NCBI GenBank assembly: GCA_022702545.1
Contig: JAHRBC010000007.1
Coordinates: forward strand, 124,001 to 188,000
DNA from: Phycomyces nitens
Lineage: Eukaryota; Mucoromycota; Mucoromycetes; Mucorales; Phycomycetaceae
DNA: 64,000 nt
Direction: 5' to 3'
The notes beneath the pieces were generated by a model that did no database searches, was not told where the DNA came from, and saw only the letters and a program-made list of their open reading frames with translations. Positions 1 to 10,622 of the stretch are shown here, piece by piece. The first letter of the stretch is position 1. Every line of letters begins with the position of its first letter. A program made the translations under genes and the position numbers.

Positions 1-78
1 CCGAAATTATTAATTATCCTTGAATATTATTTTTTTATTTTAAAATATTGGTCATTATTATTATGTACACATCGATTC

Positions 79-377
79 TGTAAGGAACCAAGCTCATTGG
101 TTACTGAGTCGAACCAATTCCAATCATTAAAACACAATACCAATCAGAACGCATTCCGCTGTGTAGCTAGACGAACCATTAGGAACTCAGTTTCCTCTTC
201 TTATTATATCTTAGTACAACCTATACTATAATTATATCTCTTAGACACCTAGTTAGAAAAACATATAAATACCCATTGCGCTTGATCCCTAGAAGATCAA
301 GCGAACAACACGTTAAATAAAGGAACTTCTTCTTCTCTTCTCTTGTCTGTTCTTCCTGCCTAGTCCCGTTCCTGACA
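79..377 (+). mobile_element. Solo LTR, family S
   Basis: This 299-bp sequence starts TGTAAGGAACC and ends CCTGACA, so it has TG...CA termini. It is flanked by a perfect 5-bp target duplication, GATTC, at 74-78 and 378-382. It contains a TATA-like AACATATAAATA and a short hairpin around CTAGAAGATCAAGC. The sequence at 60155-60442 is the same family, with its own duplication. No internal coding region is present, so this is a solo LTR left by LTR-LTR recombination. The strand is taken from the TATA box. Confidence 0.9.
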
Positions 378-382
378 GATTC

Positions 383-689
383 ATCTTAAATATATTGAAT
401 GTTTTGTCTATAAAATCAATAAAAAAGCAAGAATCGTAAAAATTGATATAGTTAATAAAAATGAAAAAAAATAGTACCAATTTTATTTATTTGTTTTGCA
501 AAGTCATTTAAAATGTGTGCTATTTTGCGTCAAATCTGCGATTTAGAGCTCATATATGAAATAAAATGCGAAATTAGGTCTCATCATTAAAAAATCATCA
601 AAATGATGGAGTTAGAATTCATTTTTAAAAATTCGTAATAATTCAAAATCTCTAATTCTGGCTAATACAACCCTTCTTTTGCAGTGATT
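383..689. other. AT-rich spacer, no gene seen
   Basis: About 300 bp of AT-rich DNA lie between the solo LTR and the transposon fragment. I see no coding frame, repeat or RNA gene in it. Confidence 0.5.
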
Positions 690-1219
690 GCCCTGTACTG
701 GTGTTCAAATAAATATTTTTTACCCTCAACATCAACGTCCATCACGGCACTTTGTGTGCCTGAGTTCAATTAAAGGCTAATGGTTATTATTGCGCAGCAA
801 AGATAAAATTAATATTGAAAATAACATACTGTTTTCAAAATCCAAGACTTCTTCAAATCTTGCTCTCTTGGCATGATGCTGGGAAGTGCGCTTGGATACA
901 ATAGAGAATCCTTGCTGGTTGTTGTTGCATTTGTTGCAGTAACAGGCAGTGTTGTTAAGAGCGGAAATAGAAGACATTGTTTATATGATTTAATTGTGAG
1001 ATAAAAAAGGAAACAAGTGCTACATATTTTAATTTGCTGTCATTTTATAGATGAAAAAAAAGCTATTGTTTTTTAATCTTTTGCCCGAACCAATAGGATG
1101 GATTAGAATTACACTTTTTATTTGAAGTAAAAAAAATATCTGAGATGAAAAAAAGCTCTATATTTCCACTACCCTTTTGCCACATTGATACAATACTAAA
1201 TTTGGGAGTTTTTCCAGTG
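690..1219 (-). mobile_element. T3: 5'-end fragment of a tnp2-type transposon (same family as T2)
   Basis: From about 690 to 1219 this region matches the 5' end of the T2 transposon (about 54090-54620), including the untranslated leader and the first exon. The exon starts at 977 on the minus strand (MSSISALNNTACYC...) and carries a CxC..C cysteine cluster, a short histidine/cysteine zinc-binding-like motif. The element terminus, read inward, is CACTGGAAAAAC at 1219, and it matches T2's terminus at 54620. Nothing of the transposase body follows, so only the first exon and promoter remain. Confidence 0.75.
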
Positions 1220-1654
1220 TCAGAGAAGGAGAAAAGAGAAATAAAAGAAACAAGATGTTGGTTGGCGATTTCCAACAAATGACAAAAGAGGAAATGTAAA
1301 GAAGTGGTTGTTTAAATGTGATAGATGTTGACAGAAGGTTGAGGTGAGAAAGGTAAACACAAGTTTGTACAAAGAACGAGGTAAAAACATCACTTGCGAT
1401 CTTTCGTGCACATGCGTACACGAATAAAGTTTGGCGGGAAAATGTGACAGGCTTACCGACCCTCTCAACTATCCAAGGCACCAATTTCCAATGTCACGTG
1501 CTCCGTGACTTAGGCCAGGCTTTCCATACCAGCCTTCCACCTTCCGACCACGCGGACCGGACCAAGCTCCTGGGCCCTTCGGCTGGACTGGCCAGACTGG
1601 TCGGACCAAGGCGAGATTTGGGGTTCTGGTAATTATCCTACCACAACCGTGTCA
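1220..1654 (-). mobile_element. LTR5: fragment of a tRNA-associated LTR
   Basis: On the minus strand this begins TGACACGGTTGTGGT, closely resembling the start of LTR4 (TGACACGGTGTGTTGTGG), and it includes a GC-rich block around 1550-1630 like those of LTR3. Its tRNA-side end abuts the AAAA duplication (1655-1658) that separates it from LTR2. The distal part is cut at the T3 terminus. It is called an LTR from its terminus, its composition and its place in the stack. No second copy is in the window, so the left limit is uncertain. Confidence 0.5.
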
Positions 1655-1658
1655 AAAA

Positions 1659-2398
1659 TGATGCGTGTTGAGTTTGGTTGTGTAGCGTAAACTGGTCAAG
1701 AAGGTTTACGGACAGTTAAAGGCTAGTTGATTTCACTCGGGACAATCAACGGACAGAAATCGGGATAAGAACGGACAGAAAAATGGACAGCAACAGACAG
1801 AATATACGAACAACGGACAGTGGAACCAACAGTGAGACAGAGATCTTATAACTTTAACGGAAAACAGCCTTGTATTTCACTCAGGACAATACAAGCTCAA
1901 ATTGGGTTCAAAAGAAAATAATCGGAAAACTGAATGAATTTTATTGATAGAGATATTGCTCTTCTTTTATACAAAACTATTGAATAGTTCTTCTTACTAA
2001 TTATGTTATTCAAATGGCATTCCAATCATAGCTAAAGATAAAAGAGATTATATAAACAAATCCGGAAAAGTGTCAATGAACAAGAAGTATAAAATATGGG
2101 GGGTAAGCTGGAAAGAATTATCGAAGTGTGAACAATGGAATGGGTAAAGGTAAAAATGTCAGGGTAAATCGAAGTGAGGGGAAATAATCTTTAAAGATAA
2201 AAAGGGAAAAAGAATTGAGACAATATTCTGGACAAGAAATCCGGAAATTGGGGATAACTTCAGGTCCCGCTGAAGTTCTGACGATGGTAGTGATGGTTAG
2301 TTGTGACGTAGCACTCTTTCTTGGTGGGGCCCTTAGTGACGTCATGGGATTTCTGCTAGTTTTGTGGTGCAGATGGCAAATCTACAACACCTGTGTCA
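1659..2398 (-). mobile_element. LTR2 solo (G2 family), upstream of tRNA-Leu
   Basis: This 740-bp sequence is the reverse complement of the G2 LTRs at 23907-24636 and 29830-30546, matching along its whole length: termini TGACACAGG...CGCATCA, the TGTCCGT-rich stretch, the TATA-like box and the AATAAA region. It is flanked by AAAA at 1655-1658 and 2399-2402. No internal region is present. It is one of the LTRs stacked head to tail upstream of tRNA-Leu, oriented away from the tRNA. Confidence 0.93.
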
Positions 2399-2909
2399 AA
2401 AATGACGTGTGATGTGTGTATACGGTTGTATATAGTGACGAACGACGGCAAATAATAAAACGATAATAAAGATAAAGAAAATGACTAACGAAACTCAACA
2501 GTATATTCCCAAAATGTAACCGGGCAAAATATTACTGCTCTTCAGAGATCGAAAAGTACAAATAAAATAAAATAGAACTGGTATTAAACCCAATGAAAGA
2601 TATCTTTTATTGATTGAAAACTGAATGCCTTTTATAGACATTCAGAATCGAAAAAGAATAACCAAAAATAATAAAATAACTGGATGGAATTGTGCCATTG
2701 CAGTCAATGTAAAACAAAGAATAAAGAAATAAGTGAATAAAATGATGCAATTCTAGACAAGTGTGATAAAGTATAGTATAAAAATATTGTAAAAATAATA
2801 AAGGTAAAAATGGAAGAAGTACATTGTACAAAGACAATTGTTTAAAGAGGTGTTAAATGGTGCAATCCTGCAAGAAGGTGTCAAGGATTCACAAAAGAAA
2901 TAGAAAAGG

Positions 2910-3111
2910 TGTTACCGGCGAGACTTCCCTACACGTGATATGCTATCAGATATCAAGGGAGAGTCTAGCAAGGATCTTTTTGAAGACAACGTCTGGCAGA
3001 CAATAAAGTAGATGCGATCTTTAATAGGAAGAGAACTGTCTTTATTAAATATCGCTGTCTGAACTTATTTATAATAGTGATCCTTTGCTAAGTCACGTGT
3101 CGCTGGCGACA
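2910..3111 (-). repeat. G1 3' LTR
   Basis: Termini are TGTTACCGG...GGCGACA on the plus strand. It is 202 bp, with one mismatch to the copy at 7834-8035, and its inner edge is preceded on the coding strand by a polypurine tract. Confidence 0.95.
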
Positions 3112-3123
3112 CTACTCCCCTCC

Positions 3124-6100
3124 TCAAGACTGTTGACCTCCCGTTCTTGGTCGAGTAGTATCCCAAAGGGAACGGGGCGAGGCCTTGCCGAGTTTGATGG
3201 GCTTTAATAAGTTTGAATGGATGTAGCTACCCAGGATTCTTCCGGTTGGTGTCTTTAGCTGATAGGTGTCCATCGTGGTAGTTCGTACAACTTGAAATGG
3301 TCCTTTCCAAGCAAATTCGAACTTCTTTCTGTTTTCCTTCTTCATTACAACCCAATCATTCACTGCAAACGTTTGTCTCTTTCCCACTTTCTTCTCATGA
3401 CTTGCTGTTATTCTTTCCATTGCTTTTTGCTGATTCTCTTGTGCTATATCCCTTGCTGTGTTCAATGGTATGATTCTGTCATATACAGTTGAACTAGCTT
3501 CGCGAATCTCACAAAGGTTTGGTTCCGTGGGGTCTCCGGGTAACACCGGCTCACGACCATATACCAGGAAGAATGGACTATATCCTGTTACATCATGAAT
3601 CCTGACTCTGGTTGCGAACAATGCTTGTTCTAAGTATTTGTCCCATTGTTCCCTTCGATTTCCTGCTAACTTGATTATCATTCCACTGAGAGTTTGATTG
3701 AACCGTTCTGTTTTTCCATTTGTTCGTGGGTGATATGGTGATGTTCGAAGGTGGTGAATGTTTTGGATGTCTAAATACTGGTGTAATGTTCTGGCCATGA
3801 AGTTACGTCCTTGATCAGATAGTATTTCTTTGGGACATCCAAATGGGATCATGATTTCGTGATATATGAAATTAGCCACTGCGTCTTCTGTTGCTTCGGG
3901 TATAGCCTTGGCCACTGCCCAGTTAGTTGCGTGATCTATGGCAACGAGTATCCATTTGTTACCCCGTGGGCTGAGTGGGCATGGTCCGATAAAGTCAATA
4001 CCCCAACGCTCGAAAGGCTGTACAGGAGTAAGAGGGTGGAGGGCAGCTGTTTCTTGATGGTCTAGTGGACGATTTGCCATTTGACACTCGGGACAAGTAG
4101 AAATCCAGGCATGTACTTCGTCCCTCATCTTTGGCCACCATGCTCTTGAATTTAGAAGACTTAGAATACCATCCGCTCCCAAGTGGCCATGGCCTCGGTG
4201 GAAGGTGGTTACTAGATTGGCACGTTCTGAAAATGGGATGAAGCTACGGAATTGTCCGTTTGAGTTCGCCCGCAATATTTCGCCCTGTTCCCCAATCCTC
4301 CAAATAGGTCGTTGTAACTGCCCTACAACAAAAGGTGGTGTATTTTCTGGTATGGTGCCTTGCTGCAGATATGTGGGCACCAACAAAGGCCAATCATCGA
4401 TAACTGTATCCACCATGGGATTGAGGTGTGCCGTTGTCTGATCTGAATTGGTATCAGCACACTCCTCTCCCCCTCCATGATGATCTTCGTGGTCAGCTCA
4501 TCGTGATAAGGCATCGGGAACGATGTTGTCCTTGCCTTTCTTGTATTCATAAGTGACAAAGTAGTGTGCCAAGTCTTCAATCCATCGACGCATTCTTGGA
4601 GGCAACTCTTTCTGTGTAGGGTAATACGTCAAAGGTTTGTGGTCAGTTCTGACGGTTACCGGTCGGCCCTCGATATAACAACGCCATTCAGTCAGTGCAG
4701 CCACAATTGCCAGCATTTTGCGTTGCGTGGCAGCATAGTTGATTTCGGCATCTTTCAGCTTGCGACTGAAGAATGCGACAGGCCTCTCCTTCTGCAACAT
4801 CGTCGCTCCAATAGCAAAATCCGATGCGTCTGTCTCAATGACGACAGGAATAGTTGGATCATACGGTTGCAGAATTGGAGCATTAGTCATGGCATGCTTG
4901 AGAGTGGAGAATGCGACTTCACACTTGGGAGACCAGTCAACCTTCCGTGTCTTGAAACCGACACCGTTGGTCAAGGCATGTAGTGGTGCGGCAATCTTGG
5001 CAAAGTCCTTTATGAACCGTCAGTAGTAACTGGACAGGCCAAGGAAGGAACGAACCTCTCGAACTGTAGCTGGTTGGGGCCATTCCTTGATGGCTGCGAT
5101 CTTGGATTCCTCGACTTTGATACCCTCCTTACCAATGACATGACCCACATAATGGACTTCTTGCAAGCCAATGTGCGATTTCGCCGGGTTGGTATACAGA
5201 TGGTGTTTGCGAAGGCGGTCAAGTACCATACGAACATGCTTGATGTGGTCCTCCTTACTCTTACTGTATATAAGAATATCATCTAAATATACGCAAGCAA
5301 ACTGATCAATATATCCACGCAAGACTTCATTCATCAGGGCTTGGAAAACTGGTGGAGCATTGGTAAGTCCGAATGGCATCACCAGGAATTCAAATTGGCC
5401 ATAGCGTGTATTGAAGGCAGTTTTTGGGACATCCTTTGGATCGATCTGTAGTTGCCAATAACCAGAGGTGAGATCAATTGTTGAAAAGTACTGTGCACCA
5501 GCTAATTGATCAAAAGTCTCATCGATGCGTGGTAAAGGATAACGGTTTTTGACTGTGACATTGTTTAGAGCACGATAATCTATGCACATCCGCATTTGTC
5601 CATTCTTTTTACGCACAAATATCACAGGAGAGCTCCAAGGGGATGCCGAAGGACGGATCATTCCACGTTTCATTAGCGAAGCTAACTGTGTTTTCATTTC
5701 CTCCAGTTCTTGTGGCGACATTCGGTAAGTAGTACCCTTGATGGCGGTGGAATTGCCAGTATCGATTGTCATTAGAGGACCGTTATACTCTGGATTAGGA
5801 CCTGGGAGATCATCGCGGAAAACATCTTTGAATTCTCCTCGTATCTTATCCCAGAATTGCTCAGTGATCGTTTTCAACGGCTGCTCGGCTATACTCAATA
5901 AAAAATCATTGTCTTGCTTGGTGTGGGGTGTAAACACAATATTGAATTCATCGCAGATGAGCCTCCACCTGTCTTCTGTGTCCTCCTCACACTCTATTGT
6001 CATGTTAAGGAATTGTTCTGCAGTGTTGGGCATCTCATGCAACTCTCCCTTAACATCCAGCATAGCCAAGTACGCCTCACATCCATCTTTCAAGTATCTG

Positions 6101-6806
6101 CGTGCTTCTTTGAAAGTCAGCAGCGCAAAACTCTCACTTTCCTCTTCGCATTCCTTTTCCATACTTGATAACTTGATGGGCTTTCCCTTAGTATCACTTT
6201 CCCACACTGGGGCAACATAAGGGTCCAGTGTAATCCATTGACCATCTACTTGTAACTGCATACAATCCGTTCTCCAATCAATATTTGGATTCTCTGTTCT
6301 CAACCAGTCTTTTCCCAAGACCACATCGAACTTGGTCAAAGGGAACAAAACCATAGACAAGAGGACTTGATAATGAGAACCAATGTGTAGTATAGTGGAT
6401 GTTTCTTTATTGACTTGGACAAAGTTTCCATTGGCTACTTCCACTCTTGTATTGGAGTTGAGGATTGAGGTGATTGGTAGATTGTTTCGAGAACTGAATT
6501 CTTCAGATATGAAGCTCCTGGTGGCGCCGCTATCAATCAGGATTCTGACTGTTTGTCCCTTGATAGTGCCTGCAAAGAGTGTCAGTTCTGATCGGTTGGC
6601 CAAAGTGAAAGCTTGTTCTTCGTCATAATATACCTGAGGAACCTTGGTATCTTGGTCTTCGAACCTGTAGGCATGGCTTCCTCTGCTTGTATATCCTGTC
6701 TCCTCCTCTTGAGGACTGTGTTGTTCGTAATGTGTCATAGTGTTGTTTTGGGCAGGGTAAGTGCTGCCGGACGAGTTCCCCTGCATTAAACTGTCCGACT
6801 GTCTTT
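3124..6806 (-). pseudogene. pol: G1 Pol polyprotein with two TGA stops
   Basis: One reading frame runs from the gag overlap to 3124, broken only by TGA at 5020-5022 and at 4498-4500. Domains in order: aspartic protease (LIDSGATRSF); reverse transcriptase (CIDYRALNNVTVK, active site YLDD); RNase H (VVIETDASDFAIGATML, RTDHKPLTY); and integrase with an HHCC finger (H..H..CPEC), catalytic Asp in GIDFIGP and LSDQGRNF, and Glu in NGKTERFNQTL. Both stops fall where an Arg codon is expected (after SYY and after DALSR), consistent with CGA->TGA. It could be dead, or read through, and I favour dead. The C-terminus has no chromodomain. Confidence 0.88.
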
Positions 6807-7805
6807 TCCCGAACGGTCCGGACAGAATCGTACCAAGTGACCTGGCTGTCCACACTCGTAGCATGTACCTTGCTGTCGTGCTTCCTGTCGGTCTACCTTT
6901 CGTGGTGCATGGGTTTGCATGCGGTCCAAATCCATTGGTGCGGAGGTGTTGTTTCTTGCCCGAGGTGCAGAATATGCTTGTTGTCGAACCGGTTGCAGAT
7001 TGTTTTGCTTAGGATTTCTGATCCTAATGCCATCCCATTGCGTGGCTATTCTTATGGCGTCTTGCAACGTCTCTGGCTTGGCGTTCCACACATGGCCTTG
7101 TAGCTCTGGCTTGAGCCGATCGATATACCCATGTTTGCGTGTAAATGGATCCATGTTCCTGATCTGCAACATGATGTCGCAATATGCATTAGAGAAGTCA
7201 TTAACGGTGCCCGTCTGTTTCAAGTTGGCCCAATTATCATAAGCCATCTTTTCGTGGTCTACAGGCATGAATTGAGTCTTTAATTCGTCCGCAAACTCGT
7301 GAAAGGTAATTAGAGAGGTGCGGTTCTTGCCGTCAAGGAAATAATCTTTCCTGAGAGTAAACCAATCTGCGGCGGCCCCCGAGAGATAACTGGCTGCAAT
7401 GTCTAATGCGTCATCTTCGTGTACTTGACAATGATACAGATATCTCTCCATCCCATCTACCCATCGCACGATGTCGCTATGCTTGCGTTTTCCTTCGTAT
7501 GGTTGTGGCGGTGCGACCTTGACCGAGTGGTGTCTACGTGAGGAGCTGTCAGATCGTCTTGCCTCGTCTACATGGACCCCTCGTTGCTGGTGCAGGCTGT
7601 TCTCCTCGTTCCGCCTTTCCAAATGTTCCAAGGTCAAGGTGATCTGGGCCAAAATGCCCTGCTGCTCTCGCGTCTCAGCCATTAGCTCGCTCATGCTGTA
7701 TTCCACTTGTATCAACCGGCTGTTCAGTGGCACTGTCTCGTCTAAATGTAGGCGTTGTACCTCTTGTACCACCTCTTCAATACGATCGTTGGGATCGGTT
7801 GCCAT
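6786..7805 (-). CDS. gag: G1 Gag
   Basis: A 339-residue capsid/nucleocapsid precursor. The N-terminal third is a coiled-coil-like region. A retrotransposon-gag domain follows around residues 95-215 (WVDGMERYLYHCQ, ADWFTLRKDYF). A CCHC zinc knuckle (CYECGQPGHLVRFC) lies close to the end and should bind RNA. The start is the first ATG after the 5' LTR. The stop (6786-6788) lies just past a GGGAAAA heptamer that allows a shift into pol, which is in the -1 frame. The reading frame is intact. Confidence 0.92.
   Translation of the reverse strand: MATDPNDRIEEVVQEVQRLHLDETVPLNSRLIQVEYSMSELMAETREQQGILAQITLTLEHLERRNEENSLHQQRGVHVDEARRSDSSSRRHHSVKVAPPQPYEGKRKHSDIVRWVDGMERYLYHCQVHEDDALDIAASYLSGAAADWFTLRKDYFLDGKNRTSLITFHEFADELKTQFMPVDHEKMAYDNWANLKQTGTVNDFSNAYCDIMLQIRNMDPFTRKHGYIDRLKPELQGHVWNAKPETLQDAIRIATQWDGIRIRNPKQNNLQPVRQQAYSAPRARNNTSAPMDLDRMQTHAPRKVDRQEARQQGTCYECGQPGHLVRFCPDRSGKDSRTV
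6804..6810 (-). promoter_or_regulatory. Programmed -1 frameshift site, G1 gag-pol
   Basis: The coding strand reads TCG GGA AAA GAC in the gag frame, so the heptamer G GGA AAA has the X XXY YYZ form. Slipping back one base enters the pol frame, which is open across this point. A possible 5-bp stem (CGGAC...GTCCG) lies downstream. G2 has the same heptamer at the same place. Confidence 0.75.
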
Positions 7806-7833
7806 GATTTGTCTTTTGTACTTCAGCTACCAA

Positions 7834-8035
7834 TGTTACCGGCGAGACTTCCCTACACGTGATATGCTATCAGATATCAAGGGAGAGTCTAGCAAGGATC
7901 TTTTTGAAGACAACGTCTGGCAGACAATAAAGTAGATGCGATCTTTAATAGGAAGAGAACTGTCTTTATTAAATATCGCTGTCTGAACTTATTTATAATA
8001 GCGATCCTTTGCTAAGTCACGTGTCGCTGGCGACA
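7834..8035 (-). repeat. G1 5' LTR
   Basis: Partner of the LTR at 2910-3111. The gag ATG (7805) lies about 29 bp inside its inner edge, after a TTGGTAGCTGAAGT primer-binding candidate. Confidence 0.95.
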
Positions 8036-8288
8036 AAGGAAATAATATAAAAAAGGAAATAAATAAATGTGATAAAATAAAAACGGGAAAAGACTAGGAA
8101 GAAAGAAAAATATAGAAACTCGGGGATCGCCCTGCCAACGTCACCTCACCAGAAACCCGCCTAACTCACTCGGCTCGGACTTCTTACTCGGGCTAGCCCG
8201 GCCTCCGACACCTCCTACGTCTATGTCCGGGCCCTTGGTCCGACTTCATGGTCGAAACCGAACCTGTCAACAACACACGTGTCAGAAA

Positions 8289-9279
8289 TGACGCGTGTGG
8301 TACTTTGTTGTGTGTAGGAGGTGGACGAGAAAAGAAAGGTACGGGTAGTAATATGGATCGAAATCCGGAATGGAGGAAAAATAGGTTCGAAAAGGAGGAA
8401 ACGGGTGTAAATAAGATAGTCGCTTTGTTACCAAAGTGACTACAAGGACAGGAATAAGAAATGCTTTCACAAAAGTGAGAGCAAAAGGGGATACAAATAG
8501 GATGGATACAAATATATGATATTAACTTCACCACAGGTGAATCAATAACGAAATACAGCACAGGGATACAAATGAGAATAAAAAAAAGGGGGTAGTCAAT
8601 CTTCCAAGAAGACTTGACTAGTACAAATAAAAATATAAAGAACAACCAATCTTCCACGAAGACTTGGTAAGAAACAAAATATAACGGAAGAAATTCACAA
8701 GAAAGAATAAGGATTCAGACAACTTTGTCAGAGAAGAAACTTGTATCAGAATTCGACCTTGTTTATTGAGTGTTTGATTTTGAGATATTTATACTAATTG
8801 TTGGATAAAATAATATACGATAAAATAATAGAAAGATGTTGTATGAAATCATAAAATAACATACGGAAGAGTTGACAGAAGATTGGATAGAATAGAATCA
8901 ATAAAAATAATAATAATAATAAAACTAAATAAATGAGAAAATTGTTGGGAGATTTGTAGACTTGACTAACGAGAGATTCTTTACCAAAATTGTTAAAGAA
9001 GTGTACAACAAAACACAACACTAAATTTTAGTGTGAGTGGAAATCGAAAGAAAGGGGAAAAGGTTTTGTTAAGGAAAAATTAGAAAAATTGAGAGACAAA
9101 AAAAAAAAAAAAAAAAATGTCAAAGGGAAAAGGTGCAAAGGTCTTCGCCCGCCGTCGGCAAATGAAATAAATTGAGGACCACGTCACGACTACCTGCACC
9201 GTCAGTGACCTTGGCTACCCAAAACGGCCCAAAAATCGGGTTGCGACTGAGGCCGACAACACCACAACACACCGTGTCA
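8289..9279 (-). mobile_element. LTR4 solo, adjacent to tRNA-Leu
   Basis: This 991-bp sequence has minus-strand termini TGACACGGTGTGTTGTGG...CCACACGCGTCA. It is flanked by a perfect 4-bp duplication, GAAA, at 8285-8288 and 9280-9283. In its own orientation it has a TATA-like TATAAATAT (near 8795) and AATAAA (near 8763), the order expected in an LTR. It ends 10 bp before the first base of the tRNA. A run of 19 A lies at about 9099-9117. There is no coding content. Confidence 0.85.
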
Positions 9280-9289
9280 GAAACTATAT

Positions 9290-9372
9290 GGAGAGATGGC
9301 CGAGTTGGTCTAAGGCGTCACGTTAAGGCCGTGATCTCTTCGGAGGCGTGGGTTCGAATCCCACTCTCTTCA
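9290..9372 (+). tRNA. tRNA-Leu (AAG anticodon)
   Basis: The 83-nt sequence folds as a class II tRNA. The acceptor GGAGAGA pairs with TCTCTTC (one G-U pair), the D-arm is GCC/GGC, and the anticodon stem TCACG/CGTGA encloses the loop TTAAGGC, giving anticodon AAG. A long variable arm is followed by the T-arm GTGGG-TTCGAAT-CCCAC and discriminator A, as expected for leucine. No intron is seen. A T-run follows directly. Four LTRs are stacked upstream and an LTR-like sequence starts 8 bp downstream. Confidence 0.96.
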
Positions 9373-9376
9373 TGTA

Positions 9377-9381
9377 TTTTT
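9377..9381 (+). terminator. Pol III terminator of tRNA-Leu
   Basis: A run of five T starts 5 bp after the tRNA 3' end. Its last T is also the first base of the downstream LTR-like sequence. Confidence 0.7.
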
Positions 9382-9834
9382 GTTACCGGCGAGATTGTCG
9401 TTCCTGATCTGGGATGGTCTTCCTTTTACTATTGTCAGAGTTGACATCGGTGACCGAAATCAGCTCTTAATAGGTAACCAGTAATGGTTGACCCTGTTGG
9501 GTAAACACTCAGACCTTGCCGATTGGTCTTCTTGCATATGTTTTGGAAAATGTCTCAAATATCTCAAATGTCTCAAATGTCTTAGATTGCGAATATCTTG
9601 TCAGTATATCCTACTGGACAATCATCATCTAAGACATATTAACGTAGCTATACATTTAGCCTTAAATCTGATTATATTTTGTATAAATAGTAAAAGGATT
9701 TGTATCAATAAAAAGTATCTATCTATTACCTAAAAACTATTCTTTGAACTTGACGATCCCCAGTGGTATTGATTCTGCGACTTAGTTACAAGTGCCAGAA
9801 AAGAAATACCAGATCGATACCTGACACTATAACA
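9381..9834 (+). mobile_element. LTR6: LTR-like sequence downstream of tRNA-Leu
   Basis: It begins TGTTACCGGCGAGATT, sharing the first 14 bases of the G1 LTR, and ends CACTATAACA, so TGTTA...TAACA form 5-bp inverted termini. Inside are a TATA-like TATAAATAG (near 9679) and CAATAAAAAG (near 9707). No target duplication is visible, so it may be one end of a larger decayed element or a diverged solo LTR. The end point is a judgement from the termini. Confidence 0.5.
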
Positions 9835-10158
9835 AAGCCAAAAGGTCAATCCCACTGGGGAAACAGGAGTATACGTAAAATCAAAGAGAGGATAAAAGAT
9901 ACTTTTTATTATTATGACTTTGGTTATCTTATATACACACCCAGGGAGTTTCGTTTCCTTTTATAGTAAAAATTCCTCTCCCAGCCAATTAGATAACTCA
10001 AAATGGTGGAAATTCAATTTTTTTATTAAAAATCTGCGTTTCAAACACCAGAATCGATTGAAGCCACGACAGGATTTTTTTTCATCCAATAAAATAGCAT
10101 CGGAACTTCGGTTGCAAAAATGAGTCACCAAAAAGGCAAAATGGAATTTATTTTATTT
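9835..10158. other. Spacer between LTR6 and T1, no gene seen
   Basis: AT-rich DNA of unknown origin. The part nearest T1 should be T1's 3' untranslated region. CACTGGGGAAAC at about 9850 vaguely resembles the T2 terminus but has no partner. Confidence 0.4.
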
Positions 10159-10287
10159 TTATAAGTTGTTTTTGTGTGACAATGCCCACCAGAAGGTGCC
10201 AAACTTGCTGGTGTTGATTAAATTAAAGTGATCAGATCTTCTTGAAATGTCAAGCATTTCTATGAACTGACATTCTGTTTCTCTAAT

Positions 10288-10440
10288 AATTGTGAGGTTA
10301 GTCCGTAGGACTAACCGAACAGGAACAGAGAAGTGCTGTGATCATCTTATATTTTATTAAGCGAAAAGTAAATTTTGAAACAAATGTTTTAGAATTGAAT
10401 ATATAAGTTGCTATGATTCAAAGTAATGTACTTCGATCAT
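10288..10440 (+). repeat. DIRS left inverted terminal repeat
   Basis: It begins AATTGTGAGGTTAGTCCGTA. The first ~27 bp are specific to this end, and the rest (from ACCGAACAGG) is shared in inverted form with the right end. Confidence 0.9.
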
Positions 10441-10479
10441 AGGCGAGCAGGTCAAATTGGGAGGGATAGGGTGGGTGAC

Positions 10480-10590
10480 TTCTCTGTTCCTGTTCGGTTA
10501 GTCCTACGGACTAACCTCACAATTGTCCTATCGAAACAAGTTTCTCTGGACAATTAAGTGAGTCCATCGGACACCGAACAGGAACAGAGA
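10480..10590. repeat. DIRS internal complementary region
   Basis: It reads as the reverse complement of the left end (CTCTGTTCCTGTTCGG...CCTCACAATT), immediately followed by the reverse complement of the right end (AATTGTCCTATCG...CACCGAACAGG). The junction shows AATT once. In the DIRS model this segment templates closure of the circular cDNA. Confidence 0.92.
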
Positions 10591-10622
10591 AGTGCTGCTT
10601 CAGAGAAGCGCAAAAAGTAAAT

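Larger units (their letters stand above)
2910..8035 (-). mobile_element. G1: Ty3/gypsy LTR retrotransposon, recent
   Basis: This 5,126-bp element is bounded by 202-bp LTRs that differ at one position (T/C around 3079 versus 8003). The flanking duplication is AAGG at 2906-2909 and 8036-8039. In minus orientation the order is 5' LTR (7834-8035), a primer-site candidate TGGTAGCTGAAGT right after the LTR, gag, pol (protease-RT-RNase H-integrase), a purine tract (GAGGAGGGGAG) and the 3' LTR. The near-identical LTRs imply recent insertion, yet pol carries two TGA stops. The integrase end has no chromodomain. Confidence 0.95.
2403..8284 (-). mobile_element. LTR3 solo, split by gypsy element G1
   Basis: The two parts, 2403-2909 and 8040-8284, together form one roughly 750-bp LTR related to the solo LTR at 30553-31229. 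In minus orientation it starts TGACACGTGTGTTGT...GGTTCGGTTTCGACCATGA and ends with ACACATCACACGTCA-type sequence. The left flank is AAAA (2399-2402) and the right flank GAAA (8285-8288), the same tetranucleotide apart from one base. G1 (2910-8035) sits inside it with its own duplication, AAGG. Confidence 0.88.

Noticed and set aside
4498..5022. TGA as a sense codon (Arg) or programmed readthrough in this organism
   Set aside because: TGA ends intact frames here (LINE ORF1, G2 integrase), and the TGAs occur in unrelated old elements along with TAG and frameshifts, so mutation is the simpler reading.
9757..9862. CCCCAGTGG and CCACTGGGG as transposon termini for T1
   Set aside because: They resemble the T2 terminus and each other inverted, but no matching terminus was found beyond 17430 and no target duplication is visible.
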